64,000 nt of DNA from contig CAJTVU010000003.1 in NCBI GenBank assembly GCA_910580235.1, positions 310,001 to 374,000 of the forward strand. The letters are read 5' to 3'. The translations under genes and the position numbers were made by a program. The notes below the pieces were generated by a model. The model saw nothing but the letters and a program-made list of their open reading frames with translations. It was not told where the DNA came from and made no database searches. This document shows positions 53,328-61,130 of this stretch, piece after piece (position 1 is the stretch's first letter; each line of letters begins with the position of its first letter). This DNA comes from an uncultured Dorea sp. Its GTDB lineage: Bacteria > Bacillota > Clostridia > Lachnospirales > Lachnospiraceae.

Positions 53328-53639
53328 CTACACCTCAATGATCTTCTGCAAGATGGATCCTGCATACGCGCTATGGTTATCTGCATATTCCCGCTCCAGC
53401 TCTTCTATGACAGACTGGTTCTTCTCCCGCTGCTCCAGAAGAAGAGCTTCCATCTTCTCCTCCCGCTCACGGCGGATCAGATCCAGCTCCTTCTTTGTCC
53501 TGGCCGCAACGTCACGGTCAAAAGCATCCCGCTTTTCTTGCAGCTCCTTTTCTATCTCAGCCTTCTGCTCTCCAGCCCGCTCCACCACAGCCTCTGCCGC
53601 CGCCTCGATTTCTGCTAATTTTTCAATAACAGAATTCAT
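53328..53639 (-). CDS. V-type ATPase 2 subunit G/H-like (peripheral stalk)
   Basis: First gene of the second V-ATPase operon. A 103-residue, Glu/Arg-rich coiled-coil protein (IEAAAEAVVERAGEQKAEI). It corresponds to subunit G/H, the partner of subunit E. Three bases separate it from subunit C. The upstream 200 bases are AT-rich, and a divergent promoter for trmB lies there. Confidence 0.82.
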   Translation of the reverse strand: MNSVIEKLAEIEAAAEAVVERAGEQKAEIEKELQEKRDAFDRDVAARTKKELDLIRREREEKMEALLLEQREKNQSVIEELEREYADNHSAYAGSILQKIIEV

Positions 53640-53787
53640 ATAGCCGCCCCCATTTCTGCCTAAATTATGAATAACTTATGATACTTACTAAAATACTCTT
53701 ATTCCATTTAAATTACTATAGTAAATTTTTACAAAAAACTTATCTAAAATGTATGTAAAATACTTACTTTTAATATATTTTACAAAT

Positions 53788-53816
53788 TTGACTTTTGCGC
53801 CAAAGCACGGTACACT
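53788..53816 (+). promoter_or_regulatory. Promoter of trmB
   Basis: TTGACT, 17 bases, TACACT, about 30 bases before the trmB start codon. Confidence 0.7.
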
Positions 53817-53853
53817 TATCATGCGAAAAAGCACTGATAAGGAGGCCTCTGTT

Positions 53854-54522
53854 ATGCGTCTTAGAAATATCCCCCGCGCCGACAGCGTATTATGCGCGTG
53901 CCCGCTCGTCGTTAAGGACGGTTCTTCCCATCGCGAGAGCTGGGCGCAGGAAGTATTTGGAAATCATAATCCCATACACATCGAGATAGGCATGGGGAAA
54001 GGACAATTCATCCTCTCTCTTTCCAGATACAATCCTCATATCAATTATATCGGCATCGAGCGTTATTCCAGCGTCCTCCTTCGGGCGGTGGAGAAGATAT
54101 CCCCTCCGAAGAGCCCGGAGGATCCCCGGCCCCTCGACAACCTCAGGTTCATCTGTATGGATGCGGCGCATATCGAATCCGTCTTCTCACCGGAAGAAGT
54201 GGATCGCATCTACCTGAATTTCTCTGACCCGTGGCCAAAAGCCCGGCACGCGCACCGCCGCCTCACCTCCAGGGAATACCTTGAGAGATATAGCCACATA
54301 TTGTCCACAGACGGGCAGATAGAGCTTAAGACAGATAACAGAGGCCTTTTTGAATTTTCCGTCCGTACGATCCGGGAATCTTCTGTCTGGTCCTTATCCG
54401 CCTGCACCTATGATCTGCATCATGACGAGGCCATGAACGAAGGGAACGTCATGACCGAATATGAAGAGAAGTTCTCATCCATGGACAACCCCATATGCAA
54501 ATTAATTGCACGAAGACAATGA
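53854..54522 (+). CDS. trmB: tRNA (guanine(46)-N7)-methyltransferase
   Basis: Makes m7G46 in the variable loop of tRNA. The 222-residue protein has the SAM-site HIEIGMGKGQFIL, YIGIERYSSVLLRAVEK, the catalytic IYLNFSDPWPKARHAHRRL and LKTDNRGLFEFS. The start follows AAGGAGG. A longer frame of 35 codons upstream lies over the promoter and was rejected. A repeat element begins within five bases of its stop. Confidence 0.95.
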   Translation: MRLRNIPRADSVLCACPLVVKDGSSHRESWAQEVFGNHNPIHIEIGMGKGQFILSLSRYNPHINYIGIERYSSVLLRAVEKISPPKSPEDPRPLDNLRFICMDAAHIESVFSPEEVDRIYLNFSDPWPKARHAHRRLTSREYLERYSHILSTDGQIELKTDNRGLFEFSVRTIRESSVWSLSACTYDLHHDEAMNEGNVMTEYEEKFSSMDNPICKLIARRQ

Positions 54523-54526
54523 TATT

Positions 54527-54598
54527 GGAGCCAAAAGCCATGCCTTTTTATGCAAGCATAAAATGCATGACCTTTTGACCCTAGCATCATATAATAAA
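54527..54598. repeat. REP-like element, GGTCAAAAGGTCATGC family, copy 1
   Basis: Imperfect palindrome with arms GCCAAAAGCCATGC and GCATGACCTTTTGACC and an inner dyad TTATGCAAGCATAA. The trailing CTAGCATCATATAATA is shared with copy 2, so the element is longer than the palindrome. It starts five bases past the trmB stop. Confidence 0.85.
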
Positions 54599-54623
54599 GT
54601 AAGAATTTTTTTAGGAGTCCGAA

Positions 54624-54773
54624 ATGGGGAAACGATGCAGAAAGCCTCTGAAACATTATCTCTGTCTGCTTACTTACCGCAGGAAGTGCGGCGGGCATTT
54701 TTGGTCTTGTTTCCGTAAAGGGTTATGCGAGGTGTACAACATATTGAACCCCGGCCCGGACTGCCGGAAATAA
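54624..54773 (+). other. Possible small gene upstream of thioredoxin (49 residues or frameshifted)
   Basis: An ATG with AGGAG six bases upstream opens a 49-codon frame that begins MGKRCRKPLKH and has six Cys; it ends 17 bases before the thioredoxin start. Shifting to the next frame after about residue 10 gives a membrane-like stretch, LLTAGSAAGIFGLVSVKGY, which ends at a stop near 54743. A basic head and a hydrophobic tail in different frames could mean a broken small membrane protein. The call is uncertain. Confidence 0.35.
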
Positions 54774-54790
54774 AAAGGTGGCAAGAGATT

Positions 54791-55108
54791 ATGCTGCGAT
54801 TAACAGCCAGAAATTTTAAAATAGAAACCTGTGACCGGGATCTTCCCGTCGTCGTCATGTTTTATGCTCTCTGGTGCGGGAAATGCGCTATGATGAAGCC
54901 AATTGTAGAAGATATTGAGAAAAAGTACGCCGGACATATCAAGTTCTGTGGAGTCGACATCGAAGAGTCCCCCGACCTTGCAGACGAGTTCACTTCTAAC
55001 ACTATACCCACTTTCGTATTCTTCAGGGGCGGGAGAATCGTAGGCTTCCTACAGGGAATCCTCTCTCAGGAGGTATTTGAAGAAAGGATGGGAAGGATAT
55101 TCAGATAA
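54791..55108 (+). CDS. Thioredoxin-family protein
   Basis: A 105-residue thioredoxin fold with the active site WCGKC at 28-32, instead of the usual WCGPC, and the cis-proline region TIPTFVFFRGG. The start at 54791 follows AAGGTGG; an upstream frame adds 22 residues with no ribosome site. It probably reduces cytoplasmic disulfides, but Lys in the active site suggests a changed redox potential, as in other atypical thioredoxins. It is preceded by the small uncertain frame and followed by a strong hairpin. Confidence 0.9.
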   Translation: MLRLTARNFKIETCDRDLPVVVMFYALWCGKCAMMKPIVEDIEKKYAGHIKFCGVDIEESPDLADEFTSNTIPTFVFFRGGRIVGFLQGILSQEVFEERMGRIFR

Positions 55109-55114
55109 ATGGAA

Positions 55115-55169
55115 AAGCCCGGGCAGGCGGACGGCATCTCGGATGCTGCCCGCCTGCCCGGGCTTAAAT
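55115..55169. terminator. Strong hairpin between thioredoxin and glgB (bidirectional)
   Basis: A 16-base stem, AAGCCCGGGCAGGCGG with its complement, around 19 bases. On the minus strand it is followed by TTTTCC and fits a glgB terminator; on the plus strand the T-run is weak. Confidence 0.75.
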
Positions 55170-55178
55170 GCTGTTTTC

Positions 55179-57086
55179 TTAAAATTCAAATATTGCTACC
55201 CCATACGGCGGTAATTTGTACGCAAAGGAGAAATCCCTGCCGTCGCACTCCTGCTTCTGCGCTTTATATGCAAGCGGCCTCTCTTCGCCTTTGCCCCCGT
55301 ATTTTACATCATCGCTGTTAAGGATCAGCTTGTACTGCTTCTTCTCTGGGACTCCGACACGGTAATCGTCCCATTCCATAGGCGTAAAATTGATGACGAA
55401 GAGCAAGTTCTTCTTATTGTCTTTTGAATGCCGCACGAAACTGTAAATGCTCCGGTATGCATCATCTGCGTTAATCCACTCGAACCCTTTCCAGGACTGA
55501 TCCATCTCATACAGCGCCTTTTTCTTTTTGTACAGGTGGAGCAGATCCCTCACCCAGTTCTGGATCGCCTGATGCTCCGGCTCTTCCAGAAGATACCAAT
55601 CCAGCTCCCGCTCCTCGCTCCACTCCCTGAGCTGAGCGAACTCCTGGCCCATGAAGAGCAGCTTCTTTCCCACATGCCCCGTCATAAACGCGTACCCTGC
55701 CTTCAAGTTGGCATACTTGTCAAAGCCCAGTCCCGGCATCTTATTGAGCATAGAGCATTTCAGATGCACAACCTCATCATGGGACAGGACAAGAATATAT
55801 TTCTCACTGTACGCATAGCTCATAGCGAACGTCATGGCATTGTGATTGTCTTTTCTAAAATACGGATCCAGCTTCATATATTCTGTAAAGTCATGCATCC
55901 AGCCCATATTCCACTTCAAGCTGAAGCCAAGCCCGTCGTCTTCCACATCCCCGGTAATCTTCGGCCATGCCGTAGACTCCTCCGCGATCATAAGCGTCCC
56001 CGGATTCCTGCCAAGCACGACAGAATTCAGATGCTTGAAGAAATCAATCGCCTCCAGGTTCTGGTTCCCGCCGTATTTATTCGCCACCCACTGGCCGTCC
56101 TGTTTTCCGTAGTCTAAGTAGAGCATCGAAGCCACCGCGTCCACGCGAAGCCCGTCTATATGGAAATGCTCGATCCAGAACAGCGCGTTGGAGATGAGGA
56201 AGTTACGCACTTCATTCTTGCCAAGGTCGAATATCTTCGTCCCCCAGTCTGGATGCTCTCCCTTTCTCGGATCGGCATATTCATAAGTCGGCGTTCCGTC
56301 AAAATCAGCCAGCCCATGCGCGTCTCTTGGGAAGTGTGCCGGAACCCAATCCAAAATGACCCCTATCTTATTGCGATGGAGATAATTCACCATCCATGCA
56401 AAATCTTCCGGCGTGCCGTATCTGCTCGTCGGTGCGAAATATCCCGTCACCTGATATCCCCAGGAGCCGTCAAAAGGATGTTCCGCTATGCCCATGATCT
56501 CCACATGGGTATAGCCCATGTCTTTTACATATTTCACGATTTCCCGGCCAAACTCTTTGTAAGTGTAGAACCCTTCGTCCTCTCTGCCAGGATGCCGCAT
56601 CCAGGAGCCGATATGCACTTCGTAGATTGAAACCGGCTCTTCTGTATGGACCCACGTCTTTCTTGCATCCATCCATAGATCGTCCGTCCACTTCAAATGC
56701 TCGATATCCACTACTTTAGATGCATTCCCCGGGCGCGTCTCCGCGTGGTTCGCATACGGGTCTGCCTTAAAGATATACTCGCCTGTATACGTTTCAATAC
56801 AATATTTATACATTGAATATTTCCGCACATTTGGGATAAAGCACGTATAAATGCCGATGTTCTTTTCCCTCTTCATCGGATTCGCCGTCATATCCCATTC
56901 GTTAAATTCTCCTACGACAGAAACCGTTCTGGCGTTAGGCGCCCACACTGCAAAATATACCCCTTCTTTTTTCCCGTCTTTTACCATATGAGATCCCAGC
57001 TTCTTATAAATCTCATAATGATTCCCCTGCCCGAATAAATACTCGTCGAGTTCTCCTACTTCATAGCTTTTCTTCTTTTTTCCCAT
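55179..57086 (-). CDS. glgB: 1,4-alpha-glucan branching enzyme
   Basis: Glycogen branching enzyme, 635 residues, GH13 subfamily 9. An N-terminal beta domain (CBM48) occurs at about 20-110. The catalytic barrel has DWVPAHFPRD, GLRVDAVASMLYLDY with the nucleophile Asp, AEESTAWP with the acid/base Glu and LSHDEVVH. The C-terminal beta domain ends KLPPYGVAIFEF. No other glycogen genes (glgC, glgA, glgP) are adjacent, and the transcript starts behind the large TPR gene, 32 bases downstream. Confidence 0.97.
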   Translation of the reverse strand: MGKKKKSYEVGELDEYLFGQGNHYEIYKKLGSHMVKDGKKEGVYFAVWAPNARTVSVVGEFNEWDMTANPMKREKNIGIYTCFIPNVRKYSMYKYCIETYTGEYIFKADPYANHAETRPGNASKVVDIEHLKWTDDLWMDARKTWVHTEEPVSIYEVHIGSWMRHPGREDEGFYTYKEFGREIVKYVKDMGYTHVEIMGIAEHPFDGSWGYQVTGYFAPTSRYGTPEDFAWMVNYLHRNKIGVILDWVPAHFPRDAHGLADFDGTPTYEYADPRKGEHPDWGTKIFDLGKNEVRNFLISNALFWIEHFHIDGLRVDAVASMLYLDYGKQDGQWVANKYGGNQNLEAIDFFKHLNSVVLGRNPGTLMIAEESTAWPKITGDVEDDGLGFSLKWNMGWMHDFTEYMKLDPYFRKDNHNAMTFAMSYAYSEKYILVLSHDEVVHLKCSMLNKMPGLGFDKYANLKAGYAFMTGHVGKKLLFMGQEFAQLREWSEERELDWYLLEEPEHQAIQNWVRDLLHLYKKKKALYEMDQSWKGFEWINADDAYRSIYSFVRHSKDNKKNLLFVINFTPMEWDDYRVGVPEKKQYKLILNSDDVKYGGKGEERPLAYKAQKQECDGRDFSFAYKLPPYGVAIFEF

Positions 57087-57117
57087 ATCGCCTGTTCCCC
57101 TTACATTCCGATAAAAC

Positions 57118-60100
57118 TTAGATCTTAAAATCTTCTTCTTTCAGAATGACTCTGTCAGAATCATCGGTGCTCTTTCCGAACATACGCCTTGCAAGATGCT
57201 TCACATTCGCTTTCTGCGAGTGCTCAATCGCCTCATCCATAATCTCTTTTACTTCTGCGACCGTAACTACATGATCCTCCCTCTGCATCACATCAATTCT
57301 GCTGTACAAAGCAAGAATGCCCATCTCGTCCAGCTTATATCCGTTCTCTTTCGCATATGTCTGGCCAAAAGTTACAAGCTCATCATTAATGAACACCGGC
57401 AGCTCCAGCCTGGATGTGAACTTCTTCTTGAAGTCAGGATTTGCCGTCAGGATCCTTTCCAGCGGCTTTCTCTGATCTTCCAGGACGAACAGCATCTCTC
57501 CTGTCTTCTTCTCCATCAGGAGGTTCAGCTCCTTAATAGTCCTGGAATTGAGCTTTCCTGCCTTCTCTATGATGATCGCTCCACCTTTTAGCTTCTGAAT
57601 GATGTTTGCCAGCTCCTTTTTATTCAGGGAGTCTCCCGTCACAATAGCGACTTTCCCTTGCTTTAAGTTCCTCTGCTTCTGGATCGCTTTCACAATGTCG
57701 ACTGCAAGGACCGTCTTCCCGGAGCCTTTACGTCCGATCACAAGCAAGTTGCCCGTCCTGGAAGTGCCTTGTCTCTGCGCCCTTCTGTCATTGTCAAGGA
57801 CGTTTACCAGCTGTTCGCTCATCCCACGGACAGGTACGAAATAAGAGAACAATTTCTTCTGTTCCTCCGTAAGCCCGGCCTTAAGGCCAATCTCGCTTGT
57901 CGCGCTCAGATCGTACCTTCCCGTCACCACGAACCCGGTGTCGAATGGAACACCGCTTCCTTTGGATTTCTTAATCCTCTTTTGGATCTCCTCCTCAGAC
58001 GGCTCTTCGATCTCCAACGCCGGCTCCTCGTCAGGGACTTTTATCTCGGGCAGCTCATCGTCAAAGAAATCTTCCCCGTTAAAGTCCTCTTCTTCAAAAT
58101 CATCCTCGTCGAAGTCTTCCTCTTCAAAGTCTTCCTCTTCAAAGTCTTCCTCTTCAAAGTCTTCTTCTTCAAAGTCCTCTTCGTCGAAATCTCCTTCCTC
58201 AAAATCATCCTCAAAACTGCCTTCGTAATCGTCCTCTAATTCATCCTCGTAGCCGTCTTCGTAATCATCATCCTCCTCCAGGTCATCCTCGTAACCGTCT
58301 TCAAAATCGTCGTCATAGGCTTCCTCAAAACCATCCTCCGATTCCTCATCGAAGTCCTCTTCCTCAAAGCCATCCTCCGATTCCTCATCGAAGTCTTCTT
58401 CCTCAAAGTCCTCTTCGTCAAACCCTTCCTCGTCAAACTCTTCTTCAAGCTCTTCTTCATAGGAGTCCTCAGGCTCCTCCTCAAAATCTTCAGACTCCTC
58501 AGGCTTCTCAGACTCCTCTTCGAAGTCCTCCTCACTGAATTCATCCCCGGCGTCAAAGATATCTTCCTTCTCTTCTTCTATGCCGGAATCACCATCATCG
58601 TCACCAGCAGCATGCCCTTCCAGCTCTTCCACTAACTGCCTGATATCATCAGATAGTACCGGAGCTTTCCTCATCTTCCGCGCAGTCAGCGCCGTGGCTC
58701 TCTCTTCTTCTGCTTTCTGCTCCGCCTCTCTCTTTGCTGCTTCTTCAGCCTCTCTGCGCTCCGCTTCTCTCTTTGCTGCTTCTTCGGCTTCTTTGCGCTC
58801 CGCCTCTCTCTTTGCTGCTTCTTCGGCTTCTTTGCGCTCCGCCTCTCTTCTTGCGACTTCCTCTGCTTCTTTCTTCTCGGCTTCCGCCTGCTCTGCGGCT
58901 CTGCGCGACTCTACTTCCTCGCGCTCTTTCAAAAGCCTCTCTTCATCTACTTCTTTCTGGGCTTCAATAGCTTCTGCATTCACTTTCTGCTTCTCTTCCC
59001 ATTCCTGAAGGATATCTTCTATCTTCATCTGACCGAAAACGCGGATCTCCTCTTCTTTCTGCTCCATCCGTTTTCTTTCCTGACGGTTGATCCCATTTGC
59101 CACCGCGACGCCCTGGGCAAGCGCCTCCTCCAATGTGGCTCCTGTAACGACTGTCTTAATCGATGGTTTCTTTGTCTCTTCGATTACCGGAGCATCCTCC
59201 TGCTCCTCTTCTCCTTCTTTCTCTTTTTCCTTCTCTCTTTCCTCCTCTGCTTCCTCCTGCTTTTTCTGCCGCTCCTCCATAGACGCCAGCGCCTCGCTGA
59301 GCGCTCCGGTCGGAAGCCTTCTTGTGGCGTCCACCTCAATAGCCTCCCCTGCCGAAATATCTGCCAGCAGATCGTCCAGCATTGTCGCTTCTTTCGGCGC
59401 CTCCTCTTTCGAGCCATCCTCCTTCGGCACATCTTTGAATTGCATCGTCTGGCTCGATACAGCCTTTGGAACCGGCTTCGGCGCAGGCTTGTTCAATGTC
59501 TCCGGCCTTTTAATAACCGTCTTCTTCACTCCTTTGTAACTGTCATACTTCTCCTGCTGAAGAGGGGTTAAGGGCTTATAGCGCATCTTAAGCTCCATGG
59601 CCTGGTATACATATTTCCCCTCGCTGAACCAGAGGATTAAATCGTCGCACTCTTCCAGACATTCTGATGACATTCCGGCCTCATGGTACAGCTTCGCAAG
59701 CTCATATGCCCATCTCTCCACATACTCCGCTTTCTTGAAATCAGAAAGAGCCGCTATCTGTTCAGAGAGGGCAGACCCTTGCGCTTTTAATATCTTATAT
59801 TTTAATATGTATTGATTCGGATCTTTCGGAGCAAGCTTGACAAACTCCTCATAACAGTCAGACGCCTCGTCCGTATCTTCGAGCTTAAGAGCCAATGTGC
59901 CGAGGCGGTACATAATCTTCCTGCTGTTCGGCGAACGGTCATACGCCACAAGCAAAATGTCCCGGCTCTTCTGGAACTCTCCGTTCAATTCATAAATCTC
60001 ACTGACCGTGCTTAACATGGAAGCATTCTTCACTCTGCGCCAATCGATCGTATCTGCGATCTCCATCGCTTTCTTATGCTGGCGTTTCTCAAAATGCTCC

Positions 60101-60141
60101 AGCATCTGCTCTGTTTTTACCCGATATTCATATTTATCCAT
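57118..60141 (-). CDS. TPR / coiled-coil / acidic / P-loop NTPase multidomain protein
   Basis: A 1007-residue protein with a modular build. Residues about 1-200 are TPR-like helices (RKIMYRLGTLALKLED). About 205-240 are Pro/Lys-rich. About 280-500 are Glu/Lys/Arg coiled coil, including three 13-residue repeats EAERKEAEEAAKR. About 505-735 are extremely acidic (EEDFEEEDFDEE). About 750-1007 form an NTPase-like domain with VIGRKGSGKTVLAV (P-loop) and FVLEDQRKPLERIL, resembling AAA/CbxX C-termini. No signal peptide. Function unknown; it may be a cytoskeletal or assembly ATPase. Strong own promoter. Confidence 0.8.
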   Translation of the reverse strand: MDKYEYRVKTEQMLEHFEKRQHKKAMEIADTIDWRRVKNASMLSTVSEIYELNGEFQKSRDILLVAYDRSPNSRKIMYRLGTLALKLEDTDEASDCYEEFVKLAPKDPNQYILKYKILKAQGSALSEQIAALSDFKKAEYVERWAYELAKLYHEAGMSSECLEECDDLILWFSEGKYVYQAMELKMRYKPLTPLQQEKYDSYKGVKKTVIKRPETLNKPAPKPVPKAVSSQTMQFKDVPKEDGSKEEAPKEATMLDDLLADISAGEAIEVDATRRLPTGALSEALASMEERQKKQEEAEEEREKEKEKEGEEEQEDAPVIEETKKPSIKTVVTGATLEEALAQGVAVANGINRQERKRMEQKEEEIRVFGQMKIEDILQEWEEKQKVNAEAIEAQKEVDEERLLKEREEVESRRAAEQAEAEKKEAEEVARREAERKEAEEAAKREAERKEAEEAAKREAERREAEEAAKREAEQKAEEERATALTARKMRKAPVLSDDIRQLVEELEGHAAGDDDGDSGIEEEKEDIFDAGDEFSEEDFEEESEKPEESEDFEEEPEDSYEEELEEEFDEEGFDEEDFEEEDFDEESEDGFEEEDFDEESEDGFEEAYDDDFEDGYEDDLEEDDDYEDGYEDELEDDYEGSFEDDFEEGDFDEEDFEEEDFEEEDFEEEDFEEEDFDEDDFEEEDFNGEDFFDDELPEIKVPDEEPALEIEEPSEEEIQKRIKKSKGSGVPFDTGFVVTGRYDLSATSEIGLKAGLTEEQKKLFSYFVPVRGMSEQLVNVLDNDRRAQRQGTSRTGNLLVIGRKGSGKTVLAVDIVKAIQKQRNLKQGKVAIVTGDSLNKKELANIIQKLKGGAIIIEKAGKLNSRTIKELNLLMEKKTGEMLFVLEDQRKPLERILTANPDFKKKFTSRLELPVFINDELVTFGQTYAKENGYKLDEMGILALYSRIDVMQREDHVVTVAEVKEIMDEAIEHSQKANVKHLARRMFGKSTDDSDRVILKEEDFKI
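58081..58200. repeat. 15-bp tandem repeats coding for the acidic tract
   Basis: At least six near-identical copies of TCTTCCTCTTCAAAG encode EEDFE units in the large multidomain protein. Low sequence divergence suggests recent expansion by slippage. Confidence 0.8.
58725..58860. repeat. 39-bp tandem repeats coding for EAERKEAEEAAKR
   Basis: Three successive 39-base units encode the 13-residue coiled-coil repeat, differing at only a few bases. Confidence 0.75.
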
Positions 60142-60188
60142 ATCTTCACCCCAAAAATAAATTCACATTGCACAATTTTACAGATATA

Positions 60189-60217
60189 AGTGTATCATAC
60201 GGCATACACATTGTCAA
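60189..60217 (-). promoter_or_regulatory. Promoter of the TPR/coiled-coil/NTPase gene
   Basis: TTGACA, 17 bases, TACACT on the minus strand, about 48 bases before the start codon. Confidence 0.75.
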
Positions 60218-60245
60218 AATGTACAATTAAAAATGTTAAATTTTT

Positions 60246-60295
60246 ATTACAAAAATTAAATAGCCATTACAGCCTTCTCCGGCTGCAATGGCTAT
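60246..60295 (-). terminator. Terminator of the orphan minus-strand transcript
   Basis: ATAGCCATTGCAGCC pairs with GGCTGTAATGGCTAT (one mismatch) around six bases, followed by TTAATTTTTG on the minus strand. Confidence 0.7.
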
Positions 60296-60927
60296 CTATA
60301 ATATTTAATTTAATTCTTTTTATAATACGATAATCGGAGGAACTTCTGATTCTCTCTTATTTATTCCCAGCCTTTTCTTCTTTCATTTTCGATTTATATC
60401 TCAAAGCTTCGGATTATCTCTAATCCTCGATATTCATTATTTATAGCCCTCACATTTCTTATATAGGACATCTTTTATGGTTATTCTCATCTATAACCGT
60501 TCTTTGCCGCTTCCGCTGCTCCTTCCGCCCGTCCGCGCAGTACTGAGTTATTCCTTCTATAACCTCCGTCCTACATAACTTTCAGATAAATAATGTGATA
60601 TATTAGGCGATGTTCCTTCACACATCTTCTAATCCTTCTCGATTTATGTGGTATTCTATTCAATATGCCTGCAGACAGGAACCTTTTTTATCTTTCATAT
60701 CCGGCTTTCTTCTCCGATTCTTCCGTTCTTCATCTCTACCGGCTTTATACTCTATTGATAAGGCTTAGTCTATGGGAATAATGGTCTGCCATACCACTAG
60801 CATATTGAATTGTTGTCTCTGTGAAATTGTCCAATGGATTAAGCCTCCTTTTCTTTTATTTCCTAAATACCTTTCCAGATTCCCTTTCTCGTCAGGAGTC
60901 TGGGTTGGTTCTTTTTGGATTAAATAC

Positions 60928-60956
60928 ATAATAACACTAGCGCTCTTATTTGTCAA
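60928..60956 (-). promoter_or_regulatory. Orphan sigma-A promoter in the gene-free region
   Basis: TTGACA, 17 bases, TATTAT on the minus strand. The downstream sequence carries AAGGAGG about 80 bases later. No long reading frame follows. Confidence 0.7.
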
Positions 60957-61065
60957 TACTATTTTTATATTTTATTTTAATTATTTTATTATTGTGTTAT
61001 TTGTATATAATTTTCAGACTTTTTAGGTTGTTCGACAACTCCAGCATTCGATAGAGCGATGTTAT

Positions 61066-61130
61066 GGTCAAAAGGTCATGCTTTTTCATGCAAGCATGAA
61101 ACGCATGACCTTTTGACCCTGGCATCATAG
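61066..61130. repeat. REP-like element, GGTCAAAAGGTCATGC family, copy 2
   Basis: Palindrome 61066-61116 with arms GGTCAAAAGGTCATGC and GCATGACCTTTTGACC, an inner dyad TTCATGCAAGCATGAA and the same trailing GGCATCATA as copy 1. The stop codon (61125-61127) of the beta-propeller gene lies in the shared trailing part. Confidence 0.9.

Larger units (their letters stand above)
60142..61124. other. Gene-free 983-bp region with candidate RNA and decayed frames
   Basis: No supported gene. From right to left on the minus strand it holds a REP-like repeat (61066-61130), a consensus promoter (60928-60956), an AGGAGG site near 60846 followed by a 29-codon TTG frame (MDNFTETTIQYASG and onward), purine-rich sequence with many stops, and a terminator (60246-60295). 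At the left is the promoter of the TPR gene. It may be a decayed gene or a small RNA of about 650 bases. Confidence 0.6.

Noticed and set aside
54420..54698. A 92-codon minus-strand frame across the trmB end and repeat
   Set aside because: It runs through the REP-like element and the trmB coding strand, with no ribosome site; considered chance.
58081..58200. Possible frameshift or misassembly in the acidic tract
   Set aside because: The reading frame is open across all the 15-bp repeats, so this looks like a true repetitive coding sequence.
60765..60956. A 63-codon minus-strand frame in the gene-free region
   Set aside because: Its TTG start is the -35 box of a good promoter, so the frame cannot be translated from that promoter's transcript.
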